A stretch of 64,000 nucleotides of DNA from Hetaerina americana (lineage: Eukaryota; Arthropoda; Insecta; Odonata; Calopterygidae). The stretch lies in NCBI GenBank assembly GCA_022747635.1, contig JAKTNV010000009.1, positions 2,867,564-2,931,563 of the forward strand, read 5' to 3'. Numbering within the stretch: the first letter of the stretch is position 1; each line of letters opens with the position of its first letter. This document shows, piece after piece, positions 12,131 through 23,018 of the stretch. The notes below the pieces were generated by a model that did not search any database, was not told the origin of the DNA, and was given only the letters and a program-made list of their open reading frames with translations. The position numbers were made by a program, and so were the translations under genes.

Positions 12131-12608
12131 ATTGAGTCCGTCGTAATCGCCGTAAAAATGTCGCGAAAAAAATAAAACCAGTGTATACTATATATACTAT
12201 ACCATGGTTATTTATTATTACGATGGTATGGATAAGTATTTTTCGTCACTGTTATTTGAAGTGCGTAATCGATGTCAGATACTATTTGGGCTTACATAAT
12301 CGTAATTGCGATTGCAATATTTTTGTACATATAGCAGATAAATGTCTATCATTAACGACTAATATCATGCCTCAAATGATTCCATGAACAAGATCTTAAT
12401 TTGTTTTATTATAATTAATGAGCATTAATTAAACATTTTATTCATGGAAGGAAAAGGGAGAACTTTAGAAAGGCGCGGATAGTTTTTTGAATAGAAACTA
12501 CATTCTAACCAATGCTTGCTTCAACCCTTTTTTCCGGCCAACCACGAAAACCTTTCAATTAAGTGATTGAGTCTTAAACTGGCGAACATCTTTAAAATTC
12601 TTTACACT
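12131..12608. other. Unassigned AT-rich sequence
   Basis: AT-rich, with a 68-codon frame at 12181-12387 without recognisable domain. Confidence 0.35.
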
Positions 12609-12751
12609 TTCAGACTTCACTTCGTCGGATTGTTTGATGTCCATATTAAATGAGTTTGTAATTTTCCACAGACTTTAAGTCTAAATTTGTAATATTCCAC
12701 CGAATGAAGTCTGTAGAATATGACAAACTCATTTAATATGGATATCGTTAA
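12609..12751. mobile_element. Small MITE with inverted arms
   Basis: Arms of about 41 bp (12639-12679 and about 12709-12750) are near-complementary and share CCATATTAAATGAGTTTGT and ACAGACTT. The outer left part (CAGACTTCACTTCGTCGG) has a relative at 55610-55690 in opposite orientation, so this is a family rather than a lone hairpin. No coding capacity. Confidence 0.75.
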
Positions 12752-13659
12752 ATTCATTTTATTTCAAATTTTTAACGACCCTCCGATGACATTCCTCAGG
12801 TGCCAGATTCTGCATGTGTTCTTCTAAGAAAAAAGTCGAAGCTACCAAAATTCGCTCTAACAGGCGGAAAAATTCGGAGAGCATGAAGGATGATCAATAT
12901 TAAGGAATTACAGGCAAATAATGATTTCAAACAAGTTTTAACAGCAGTTTTAGCGCATTAGAAATCACAGACATTTTCCGTTGCACACAGCGGTTTAAAT
13001 TCAATCTCCTGGGTTTGTTTGTTCATAAGAAGTAACTCACTAACCTGACGGAATCTTGTGCAGCGTGACGTCATTTGTAATCTTGTTCACTGTGGATGCC
13101 CAGCACAAGAAAGCATCGAATTTCCTCAGGCATGACGACCGAATGACAATTATACTTACGAGACCGAGTTTCCTTAGCTGACCAAGGGGCGGAGCGCATG
13201 CCTGTCTGCTCTGCTTTTTTTCGTTTGGTGTACGCCACGACTTAGGCTGATAAAGAAGACAGGACATTAAAGAGAGTTTTCATTTCAAAATTCTAATTTC
13301 TCAGACTAATTTATTACTTTACGGTTTTGTGATTCAAGGTCCAGTAATCCAAAACAGTAGTTTCTGCAAAATTTAAAGAAAACAGAGGGCTATCATTGTG
13401 CATTAATCGATCGTTGTAAAATATCAAGATTTGATTGTAAAAAAATACGATGAATCCATAGGGCAAAATTGTTTGTGAAATATTGCAATCCGTTGGTTTT
13501 CATTTGACCTCTAGTTCCAAAAATAGTGTCAATCACCGGGGTCCCGGAACTTAGGTTTTCTTAAAATGCTCCCATAACAAACACCCGCTGAAAAAATGCT
13601 TAGTTTCAGCATTTAATTGGGTATTTCGATTAGAATCTCACCCTACTGAACATGTCCGT
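12752..13659. other. Unassigned sequence
   Basis: AT-rich. A 75-codon minus-strand frame (13040-13267) has no recognisable domain. Confidence 0.35.
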
Positions 13660-14530
13660 AACTAGATAGATGGATTAGTGCCTTTATTCGGGCGGAATTG
13701 AGAACATAAGGACCCTTCTTCCATTTAACCCTTCGTCAAGTACATAACAACAATAGTAATAATAACACGAAATATAAAGCGATACAAAAGAAAAGAATGT
13801 ACATATACATGAATAATAATAGAAGAAGAAATAAGCACAATATGTGATTGTGTTGGGCAAACCTTAAAGGGAGTTCAGGCATGAAGACCCAAGTGAAAAC
13901 CCACGCAGGGCAGCACGCACCACGAAGAAGAAGAAGAGGGCGGAAGTGTGAGAAACCTGTGCAGACCCTGCAAAATGGTGAAACTAATGAATACATGTAT
14001 AACAGTTTGCGGTACAGTACAATACCATATTGTAATACATATGCAATACAATATAGTACAGTACAATAAAGGCATATGAACATACAGACATACATGATAA
14101 AGTAAAATAAGATATGGAGTTTTGAAGCAAGGTGGGGTTGATGGTCAGAAATGGTGTGCAGGGAAAGAGGAATTGAGATGATATACGAGTAAGTATGTCT
14201 GCATAGGAGTAGATTTATGCCCGCCATGCGGGAACACTTCTCCACATTTTAGTGTATTTTTTAAATTTAGTGAGTGACTGGCAATTCTTATTGCCCTTAG
14301 GTATAGTTTTCCAGAGTCTACAGGCTGTTACATGAAAATATTTGCAGTAAGTTAAGGTATTAAGTAGATATTACTCCCCCTGGTGTTGTCAATGTGCATA
14401 CTGTAAATGGAGACAAGTACTGAGGTAGATAATTATTTTCGAAAGAGAATTATGTGCAGAGAGTTCGAAGAGCAGGTTGAAGTGTATAAAGCGAACGGTA
14501 GCTACGGCCGTATGAATATAATGGGAAAGG
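13660..14530 (-). pseudogene. Possible LINE 3' remnant
   Basis: Near 14250-14340 the minus strand gives CNSLWKTIPKGNKNCQSLTK, followed by FKKYTKMW. This resembles the terminal LWNSLP-type motif of many LINE reverse transcriptases. The 169-codon minus frame at 13736-14245 starts just downstream and is low-complexity (repeated LYC). No catalytic motif is present. Confidence 0.3.
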
Positions 14531-14643
14531 TCAACCCCAGCCGTACTCTTATAGATGGGCAACGGATGGGTGAGGGAAATTAGAGAAGATATATGCAGTA
14601 AATCAATAAAAATTATAAAAAATAACTGAAATTAAAAATAATA

Positions 14644-15396
14644 CGAGGGTCATCCGGAAAGTAGTACCCGTTCGTGAAATAAAGACACAAAAGTAAATAT
14701 TAACAAACATAAAAAATTTTATTTGAAAGAGGATACTTTAAACTACTTCTCAACATAATCTCCAAGCAAATTAAGGCATTTGTCATAACGTGTGACAAGT
14801 TTCTGTATTCCTGCTGCATAGTCCTTCGCCGCCAGCTCATTGAGATACGCGAGGGACCCATCTTGCACAAATTTTTGCATAATGCAGATGGTGTTTAACA
14901 ATTTCATGAACAATTGTTTGAGAAACATTGGGAAAATGCTCACAGATGTCATCAATTGTGACGCGCCGATCGTTCCTCACGAATTCGTCAACTGAGCTCA
15001 CCAGTTGGTCTGTAATGACAGACGGTCTCTCCGAACGCTCATCGTCGTGTGTGTTCCCCCTCCCCATGTTGAAGTTGCGACACCACCGCCGAACAGACGA
15101 CTCGTCCATTACATTGTCTCCATACACCTCCTTTAATTGGCGATGAATATCACATGGGCGAACGTTTCTTGCATTGAGGAATTTAATCACTGCCCTCACT
15201 TCACAACTGGCGGCGTTCTCAATTTTTTTAAACATTGTAAACAATCACAGAAACAACACAGGCAATGCTAGCGTCACGCAACTTGGCTCAGAGAAGGCAG
15301 ACAAGCCACTGAAGCTATCTGACCTCGTCCAGCGGCTACTCGCGTCGTCAGCACTTCATGCGGCACGAACGGGTACTACTTTCCGGATGACCCTCG
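14644..15396 (-). mobile_element. Non-autonomous mariner with perfect 33-bp terminal repeats
   Basis: Bases 14644-14676 and 15364-15396 are exact reverse complements, starting CGAGGGTCATCCGG. TA dinucleotides flank both ends (14642-14643 and 15397-15398), the target duplication expected of mariners. Inside, on the minus strand, lie an N-terminal HTH frame and then a C-terminal piece (YLNELAAKDYAAGIQKLVTR, then LNLLGDYVEK) that normally ends a mariner transposase. The catalytic core between them is missing. Perfect ends suggest recent mobilisation by a transposase supplied elsewhere. Confidence 0.95.
14837..15244 (-). CDS. HTH-only truncated mariner transposase, 135 aa
   Basis: The frame starts at ATG 15244 and reads MFTMFKKIENAASCEVRAVI, the first HTH of a mariner transposase, followed by DIHRQLKEVYGD, DESSVRRWCRNF and ERSERPSVITD. 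The second HTH-like segment is RRVTIDDICEHFPNVSQTIV, and the frame ends at the linker KICARWVPRVSQ before a stop at the deletion junction. All three catalytic aspartates are absent. If translated, the product could bind terminal repeats but not cut DNA. Truncated transposases of other DNA transposons can inhibit transposition, but no such role is shown here. The uninterrupted frame is notable among decayed neighbours. Confidence 0.7.
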   Translation of the reverse strand: MFTMFKKIENAASCEVRAVIKFLNARNVRPCDIHRQLKEVYGDNVMDESSVRRWCRNFNMGRGNTHDDERSERPSVITDQLVSSVDEFVRNDRRVTIDDICEHFPNVSQTIVHEIVKHHLHYAKICARWVPRVSQ

Positions 15397-15949
15397 TAAT
15401 AAAATAAATATAATAAAAATACTAAAAACAATTGTAATAATAGATAATGCAAACGGAAAGAACCAAAGTATGTCTGGCTAAGGTTTACTAGAGAGCATTG
15501 ACAAACACTCAGCAGTCAGGGGCTAACGAGAGAATTATCTCTGCGTCAGCTGCCCGCCGGTCACACGTAATGAAATGAAATAAATGCAAATAAATCACGT
15601 AATCTCTAGTTTGGATATACTATACAGCATTGACCTTTGCCAGTCTCAAGCACTCACACTCAATGAGGGCTTCCGAGAGTTCCCTCTGCCGCAGGGGCCC
15701 ACCAATCACAAGTAGTGCAGGCATAAACCAAAGACTTGGGAGATTCTGCTAGGACATAGGAGCCTCCTTCGTCGATCTGAGGCCAACCCTCCGATCATGT
15801 AGGACTCCCCTTAACCGATCTGGGGTCCATTACACGGCGGAAGCGGCGAGTAAGGTAGCGGATAGGATACTCGACCACTGTAGGCCTTTTTTAGGATAGA
15901 GGGCAGGTCATTTAGTGGGTCGGTAACATCTGGGGCTAGTGCGTATGAT
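15397..15949. other. Unassigned sequence
   Basis: No recognisable gene. The right half may be 5' sequence of the LINE that becomes readable at 15950. Confidence 0.35.
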
Positions 15950-17425
15950 ATGATTAATAAAAATATAAAAATCACCGACAACACTGGTATTGATTTAGAA
16001 AGACATGTGACACGCACTTCCCCACAAAGGCGTCCTAAATTACAGTCAGTCACAAATAAGGACGTTATTCAAAATGAAAATAATTTAACTATACTTGTTA
16101 TAAATTGCAGAAGCCTAAAAAACAAATCAGCGGATCTCGAACACATAATCCAAACTCATTCCGATGATATAGTATTAAGCATAGAGAGTTGGCTGTGTAA
16201 TGACATAAAGGACCAAGGAATTTTCCCAATAGATTTCAAAGTTTACCGACATGATAGAGATACCCGGAGGAAGGGTTTTCGTGGCGGTTAAAAGTCATTT
16301 TGAAAGCAGGCAAGTTTTATTTGAAAATAATAACATAGAAAGTCTTTAGTGCACCCTACTACGAACCAATCAACCCAACATAAATTTAGGCTCTTTCTAT
16401 AGACTTCAAGACTCAGATTTGAAAACACTTCATACCCTCAGCGATCAAATTTACAATTTTACACGTAAAAAGAATGACAGCATCAACATAATTGGTGGCG
16501 ACTTTAACCTCCTTGGTATCGATTGGGACAGCAATAGCGTTAAATCTGGGACCCGCGACCGTGAATCTTGCAATTCCTTAATAAAATTGGTTCAAAGAAA
16601 CTCCCTCCATCAAGCAGTACGCTTGCCCACCCGTGAAAGAAGATATTGGACCTATTTCTTACAAATACGCCTCAACGTATTATTAGTGTATCAACTGACG
16701 AGGGCTTTAGTGGCCATAAAGCAGTTAATATCCACTTGGACATAAAAATAAAAACGATTGTTAAACCAAAAAGAAAAATTTATAGTTACCATAAACCAGA
16801 CTTTGAAACTTTTGCCAATCAATTAAACTCTTCACTACCCGAGTTCAAAACCCGCCTAAGTCATGCCACCGTTGAAGAAACTTAGACAGAATTAGTCAAT
16901 ATTATGTAAAAAGGCATCATAGATTTCATCCCTATAAAATACGTTAAAGCAAATCGCGACCACAGGTGGTAAAATAAAGACGTTAGAAAAGCCCTTCGAA
17001 AGCAGAGAATGCTACACTCTAGGGTGAAGAGGGCAGGCGTGAACACATCATCCCCTGAGAATAAACAATTGTGGGACAAAAATAGATCCTCCAAAATTAC
17101 TACTAGACTTTAAACGTACAGTACTTGGACACTGACCCCAAAGCTTTCTGGTCATATGTCAGGGAAGTAAATAGGATTAAACAAATCGTGGCTTGCTTAA
17201 GGGATTGTAACAATATAATTCATACAGACAGTGAGGGTAAAGCTAGCATCGTAAATTCATTCTTCCAAAGCGTTTTCACGAACGGTGTTGCCACCGCATA
17301 TCTCCAAGAAACAATACATTCTCAACCCATGGAAAAAATAACAGTGGACCAACAAGGAATTCTTAAATTGCTTAATGAGATTAAACCCAACAAATCCCCG
17401 CCGTTTGGCGGGATTTCGTGTTTGA

Positions 17426-17428
<3 letters not shown>
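15950..17428 (+). pseudogene. LINE 5' part: apurinic-type endonuclease and linker
   Basis: Broken frames encode the endonuclease of a non-LTR retrotransposon, which nicks target DNA to prime reverse transcription. Motifs in order are LVINCRSLKNKSADLE (16090-16140), SIESWL, YRHDRD, INIIGGDFNLLGIDW (16480-16530; the GDFN signature) and GFSGHKAVNIHL (16700-16740; a relaxed SDH-type motif). The linker WSYVREVNRIK and NEIKPNKSPP, which precedes the reverse transcriptase, follow. Frameshifts near 16265 and 16650 and stops show it is dead. The reverse transcriptase is missing: sequence stops at the TA array at 17429. Confidence 0.85.

Positions 17429-17485
<57 letters not shown>
17429..17485. repeat. 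(TA)n microsatellite at a LINE/Penelope junction
   Basis: About 28 TA units separate the truncated LINE on the left from the Penelope-like element on the right. Confidence 0.95.
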
Positions 17486-17490
<5 letters not shown>

Positions 17491-18660
17491 AAAACGGTTT
17501 TGCTTGGCATCGATTAGTTGGCAGAGGAGTGGGGGAATGGGTATTGCGAACGGCACTGGGTAATTAGTCAGGTGATCAAGTAGCTGGCTGGGAGGAGGAG
17601 TTACTACATTGTCGAAAAGGCTTTGCTTGGTGTCAGTTTAGTTGGCAGGGGGGCGAGGAAAATACAATAATGGGGAACGCGAAGGGTAAAGAAATTCGTT
17701 GGTCAAAACCTCTCCTCCGTAATCCATGTGCAGAAGTATTTGTAATTGCTCCAGCGCATCGAGGCGGTGACCTTTCTTCTCAAAGAGCAGGATTTCGGGG
17801 AGGACATCTCTGCTGTGACCACAATCTCTCAGGTGTTTGGCGAAGAGTGAAGTGGAGATGCTTTTTCTAAAGCATGCTCGGAGCTCCTTCACTCTCGCCT
17901 CAAATCTCCTTCCCGCCTGGCCTATGTATAGTATGTATCCGGTTGCACTCTTCTCAGAGGAGTTTGTACACCCCATTCTTGTGTATGGCTTTAACTTGGT
18001 CCTTCGTGTGGCATAACAGATTGATTAATTTTGTTTTATTGCAGAAGGCCGGCCTCACCTTTTCTTTTGGGAGGATTCTTTGTGCTTTTAATGACAAGTG
18101 GCCAAGAAAAGGGAATCTCCACCACTGTGGCTGGTTTTCTGCAGATGTCGGAGACCTATGCTAGGCTAACTTGGCTAAACGGGATAGTTTCTTGTTGTAA
18201 AGTTTATGAATTAACACTTCTCTATACCCATTGTTCACCGCAATCTGTTTTATGATGCTGAGTTCTTTAAGGGTGTTCTCTTTAGACAAGGGGATAGAAC
18301 ATGCTCTGTGTACCATGGCGTGGAAGCCCATGGTACACAGTGTGGGAGGCTGATAATTTTTTAGAGAAGCAGTGCCTCGAATTATGACGAATGACTTCGT
18401 TTGTATTGCACTTGCTCCCGAAAATGGAACAATCAAACCTATTTTTAATTTTAATAGTTAAATCTAGAAAGTTGAGGAATCCATCTGCTTCTAATTCCCC
18501 TGTAAATTTTATACGTTCATTCTTGTTTGGTCACTGCATAAGTATGGAGACAGCATTTTCTGTGCGAACAATTTATTTATTTAACGACTTTATTGGGGCG
18601 AGATTAACATTTTATACTCCCTTATTGAGGAGGCAATAAGAGAAGCACAAGGAAACGGAT
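17486..18660 (-). mobile_element. Penelope-like element remnant with GIY-YIG domain
   Basis: Minus-strand frames encode the end of a Penelope-type retroelement. At 18161-18436 lies the reverse transcriptase tail (NYQPPTLCTMGFHAMVHRAC, then LSIIKQIAVNNGYREVLIHK). Next come KVRPAFCNKTKLINLL and IHKNGVYKL. The GIY-YIG-type endonuclease motif lies at 17900-17975 (LYIGQAGRRFEARVKE), followed by FAKHLRDCGHSRD and RLDALEQLQI. Stops and frameshifts separate these. Two related copies of a block (TTGAAAACGG...TTAGTTGGCA at 17487 and TCGAAAAGGC...TTAGTTGGCA at 17610) lie about 122 bp apart at the 3' end, perhaps terminal-repeat remains. The active-site region of the reverse transcriptase is not present. 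Confidence 0.85.
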
Positions 18661-18679
18661 TAAACGGAATTAGGATCGA

Positions 18680-20425
18680 TCTACATCTACATAATACCCC
18701 GCAAGCCGCTGCAAGGGCGTGTGGCGGGGGGTGTTAGGTTACCAACCGTAAAAAGGAACAATACTACATGCAAAACAACAACATGGAAAATTTCACCCAC
18801 AGCAGCGAACACACGCATGCAAAAATCCCTTCATCCAACACACATGCAAACACATATTCCACAAATCAACAAAAAACTGCACCCCAGCACGCAAGAAAGA
18901 TGCAGCACGAAAGCCATCCAAAAACACGCAAGCCCAGAAAACAAGCAAGAATGCAAAACTCCGCCACCACATGAACATGAAACACTCTACCCCCGAGGTG
19001 ACTGTAAAAGGCAGGGAATGCGACCCATCGTTCCAGGTAGCAGGAATTTCCCCCCGCGGAGAGGGACGAGGGATTGAAAGGGAGACTTAAAAACAGATGA
19101 ACAGAACACGAATGAGGTCATTCGGAAAGAATGGGTAATTATAACAAAACACATAAGGTTAGTGGAAGAGCATGCATTTAAGTAGAACTAATTATTTTTT
19201 AGACGCTGAGGGTGGCAAGTGGAATTTTTGCTATCTATAACCCTGCAGTTGCTATCCCGTATTGTCCGTGGGAAGAAGGAGTCCTTGAGTCGGCTAGTTC
19301 TGGCATCTATTTCCCGAATTTTAGTATATGCATGATCCAAGCGACCAATGTATGTTGGAGTGCGAATAATTTGCGAGACCTCGGTGCTGAAACATGCGGA
19401 TCTGAATTTATTTAATAATTTCAATCTTGTATTGAATCGTCTCTCTGCCAATGATTCCCACCCTGACTCCATAATTACGGTGACGCTTTTCGTTTTACCG
19501 TAAGAATTTTTAACAAAACGAGCTGCCCGGCATTGAACCTGATCAATTTCCCGAATGAGGCCTTTTTCACTCGGATCCCACACGCTACATGCGTATTCTA
19601 AATGAGGCTTTACAAGAGCGTGGCAACAACGTTCCTTGACCTTCGAGTCACTTTTGCCGACAATGCGTCTAATGAAGCCCAATTTTTTATATGCTTGACC
19701 GCAGACTTTACGTATGTGAGTCCCCCAAGTTAAGTCTTTTGTGAATGTGACACCTAGGTATTTTACCGTATCAACTACTGCTAGGTCACCTCCAGCTAAT
19801 TTGTAAGCAAATCCGGTTGACCTTTTAAAGAATTTTACCACCGAACATTTATTATAATTTAGTGTCAATCCCCAGTTAGAACACCATTTAGTAATGCAAT
19901 CTAAATCCTGCGCTAGAATAAAACGATCCTCATCCCCAGATATCTCCCGATAGATCACCGTGTCATCCGCGAACATCCTAATTTTACTTTTCACTTCGCG
20001 GTTCAAATCGTTAACAAAAATCAAGAAAAGCAACGGCCCGATTACACTTCCCTGAGGTACCTCCGACGTGACTCGAACACTGGCGCAACTAGCGCCGTGA
20101 AGGACTACCCTCTGTTCCCGCTCTAAAAGAAAATCTTCAATCCAATTTATTGCGCCCTTGTTTATACCCGCGACCTTTAATTTATGAATGAGTTTACCAT
20201 GGGGAACCTTATCAAATGCCTTTTGAAAATCTAAAAAGATCGCATTCACTTGCTTACCTCTCTTACCCAATAGAAGTAAGTCATGTGTAAATAATCTTAA
20301 TTAGGTTTCGCATGAGCGGGTTTTCCTGAATCCGAGTTGATTGTCACTTAAGAAATAAATATTCTCAAGGTATCTCATTATTTAACTGACAACTTTGTGC
20401 TCTAAGATTTTGCAACAGACCGATC
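18680..20425 (-). mobile_element. LINE type L: reverse transcriptase and 3' end
   Basis: A 5'-truncated non-LTR retrotransposon. The open frame at 19188-20270 (360 codons) covers most of the reverse transcriptase: FLDFQKAFDKVPHGKLI, VPQGSVIGPLLFLIFVNDL, the catalytic FADDT at about 19960-19975, LTLNYNKC, VKYLGVTF, HLEYACSVWDPSEKGLI, QCRAARFV and the terminal FFPRTIRDSN. Upstream, to about 20425, the frame continues (DNQLGFRKTRSCET) but carries two TAA stops where CAA is expected. Downstream, the 3' UTR runs to a conserved end (CCCGCCACACGCCC on the minus strand) finishing in GTAGAT-like units near 18683. Related copies lie at 6190, 51765, 52395, 55690, 58930 and 60040. Confidence 0.9.
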
Positions 20426-20954
20426 GAAGCTCCCACACCATCATCTCCAACATGACGATACGGGCCCTTAAAGCCGCGCATTCGCCAGTGCCTTAGAACA
20501 TGGGAACAGGGGACCTAGATGAAGCCATCCTAATTTAACTACCTAGTTCCCAACAAAAGCTAACCAGTATACGCTACGCTAAAATTTCTAAGAGGGGCTA
20601 GTTAAATTTAGCTCAATCAATAAGTTACGCTTTGGAAGAAAGTAAAGAAAAGAAAGCACTCACCGAAAGCCAAATAGATTCGAAGGACAAAAACCACCGC
20701 AAGCCACTAAGATTACCCACTAGAAATACCACCACACTATTAAAAACTAATAACAAGCAACAGAAAAACTAAATAAACTAAACTATTTCATAAAATTAAA
20801 GCTAACACTAAACTACACTTCACTAGGGAAGAACAAACAGGTAGTCTCGGGTAGGGTCGAACCAGTTCTAGGGAGCGAGCTCGAGCACGTCTGTTCTCGG
20901 CAGAAGCCAGGCAGAGAATGAATGAAAAAATAAACCGACGATATTGCAATGATA
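20426..20954. other. Unassigned sequence between two LINEs
   Basis: A-rich on the plus strand; no recognised motif. Confidence 0.35.
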
Positions 20955-21687
20955 GCAGAAAACCAGGAGAATCTTCAACAGTCACTTAACATATTGGATC
21001 AAGTTCTACAAAGATACAACATAAACATAAACAAGATGAAGACTAAAATCCTTGTATATGGAAGAGATAAGTGAAATACATGAGTCGCACTGAAAGGACG
21101 AAAATTAGAGCAAGTGAATTCCTTCAGCTATCTCGAAAGTACCGTCACATGGGACGGAAGAAGTACTGCAGACATCAAGCGAAGAATAGCTCAAGCTAAG
21201 AGAGCATTCACAATGAAAACACAACTGCTGTGTTTCAAGAAGATAGAACTACAGACGAGGAATTAATACGTGAAAACATTCGTATGGAGCGTGGCACTCT
21301 ATGGATCAGAAGCATGGATCATCGGAAAAGTAGACCAGAAAAGACTTCAAGCCTTCGAAACCTGGTGCTGGAGGAGGATGCTTAGGATCAAATGGATGGA
21401 TAAAATAAGAAATGAAGAAGTATGTAAACAGAAGAATAGACGAAGAACGGACCTTATGGAGCACCATAGAGAAAAGAAGAACCAGATGGATTGGCACCAC
21501 ACCCTGAGGCACAATGGATTCGTGGAGAATATAAGAGAAGGAAAAATAGAGGGAAAAGTATAAAGATGAAGGCCAAGGGATGGGACAAATTAAGAAGTGA
21601 GTACATTGCAAAAAATACCGGGAAGTGAGCCAATTAGCATCAGATAGGGTAGGATGGAGGGCCGTAATCAACCAATCTTAGGATTGA
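20955..21687 (+). pseudogene. LINE (second type) C-terminal part
   Basis: Plus-strand frames give RYNININKMKTKILVYGRDK (21010-21070), RKLEQVNSFSYLESTV, DIKRRIAQAKRAF and FVWSVALYGSEAWI (21275-21315). CWRRMLRIKWMDKIRNEEV follows. These are the region after the catalytic Asp pair and the thumb of the LINE type also found at 22343-24076 and 30840-32730. The longest open stretch is 21270-21563. The reverse transcriptase core and endonuclease are absent, so this is a 5'-truncated dead copy. Confidence 0.85.
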
Positions 21688-21727
21688 ACGACCATATATG
21701 TATATGTATATATACATATATGGTCGT
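21688..21727. repeat. 18-bp perfect inverted repeat, 4-base loop
   Basis: Bases 21688-21705 are the reverse complement of 21710-21727, with GTAT between. The interior is TA-rich but the outer part (ACGACCATATATG) is not simple repeat. Confidence 0.9.
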
Positions 21728-21736
21728 GTATATAAT

Positions 21737-21794
<58 letters not shown>
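21728..21794. repeat. (TA)n microsatellite adjoining a SINE head
   Basis: The TA array ends two bases before the start of the tRNA-like SINE head at 21796. Confidence 0.95.
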
Positions 21795-21795
<1 letters not shown>

Positions 21796-21796
<1 letters not shown>

Positions 21797-22030
21797 GGTC
21801 GCGGTAGTCCAGGGGGTAGAGCGTTGGACTGCTGACCAGAGGGTCCCGGGTTCCATTCACGGGCAAGGCACTCTGCCCCCACCTGCAGCTCCACACAAGC
21901 TATGTGATTTTTCGGGTACCAAGTCTTCCTGGGAAACCATAACCGGCACAGGGAAAGGAACTGGCCCCTCCACCCTGACGTGTGAATTTTCACACGCTGT
22001 ATAGGGCTTAGTACTAGGTGAACTCTGCAA
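21796..22030 (+). mobile_element. tRNA-derived SINE, family S1 copy 1
   Basis: The head starts GGGTCGCGGTAGTCCAGGGG (A-box region), has GCGTTGGACTGCTGACC in the anticodon region and a B-box-like GGTTCCATTCA at 21849-21859. The body includes TCTTCCTGGGAAACCATAAC, matching TCTTCCTGAGAAACCACAGC in the copy at 43888. Two copies sharing head and body make this a SINE, not a tRNA gene. Confidence 0.85.
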
Positions 22031-22342
22031 TCACCTATCAAACTGAACTTTGGGTTGATTACTGTGTTTATGGTCGGGTTGATTACCGTGTTTATAGATA
22101 TAATGACGCGGCTGCAATGAATGGCGTCTGACCCCATTGGGGCGGCAAATAAGCGATGGTGTCACAAAAACACTATTGAAGAAGGCAACGGGAAACCACC
22201 TCAATTACCATTCCCAAGATTTAAATAATGGACTATACAGAGATTTGGAGTCCTGGCAACCACTGGGCTCGGCCCAATCGGCTGTGTGTCGTGCCCGGCA
22301 GCGGGGGAGGCAAGGCTTCCGCGGTCGTCATCCCACGAAAAC

Positions 22343-23018
22343 CTTGCAAGAGAAAACCAGGAGAACATGACAGAAGACGCAGGAGACGAGAGGAGAAGAC
22401 CATATTAGTTAGAATAGGAACGTGGAATGTTAGGACAATGATGAGGACAGGGAAATAGGAGAATGTTAAGTGAGAGATGGAAAGGGGAAAAATAGATATT
22501 TTACGCCTATGCGAGGTGAAATGGAAGGATAGCGGGGATTACTAGAGTGTTCAGTATAGAATAATATACAGCGGCGGGGACGAGAGCCAACGAGGGGTTG
22601 CCACAGTATTAAATGAAGAGGTAGGAAGAAGCGTAGTCAACATAGAGCAAGTAACGGATAGATTATTACTAGTAGAGATAAAAGCAGAAACGACGAACTT
22701 GGTTATTATTCAGGTATACATGCCACCGAGCAACCACAAGGAAGAAGAGGTCGATAGGATATACGATCAGTTAGAGAACATAATCGTGTGTGTTCCAGCA
22801 GGGAAACATTTGATAGTGATGGGGGATTGGAATGCGACGGTAGGCGAAGGAAGAGATGGTGACGAGGTCGGGGACTACGGTTTAGACACAAGGAATGACT
22901 GCGGGGAGAAAGCAGTTGAGTTCTGCAGGAGACAGGGCTTAGTCATCACCAACACTTGGTTTAGACACCACAAAAGGCGCAGGTATACATGGAAAATACC
23001 AGGTGACTCAGAAAAGCT
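22343..23018 (+). pseudogene. LINE endonuclease domain
   Basis: Nicks target DNA to start reverse transcription. Motifs in order: IGTWNVRTMMRTGK (22417-22458), DILRLCEVKWKDSG with the catalytic Glu, IYSGGDESQRGVA, VIIQVYMPPSNHKEEE and HLIVMGDWNATVGEGRDG (the GDWN signature, 22807-22860). FCRRQGLVITNTWF and RRRYTWKIPGD complete it. Stops interrupt it after RTGK and after the DSGDY motif. The expected next motif is cut off at 23018, where the inverted block begins. Confidence 0.9.

Noticed and set aside
13736..14245. 169-codon minus-strand frame
   Set aside because: Low-complexity LYC and LLL runs from a TACAGTACAATA-type repeat; no domain.
18306..18340. 13-bp inverted repeat inside the Penelope-like element
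   Set aside because: It lies in coding sequence (CTMGFHAMVH) that fits the family motif, so the symmetry is probably incidental.
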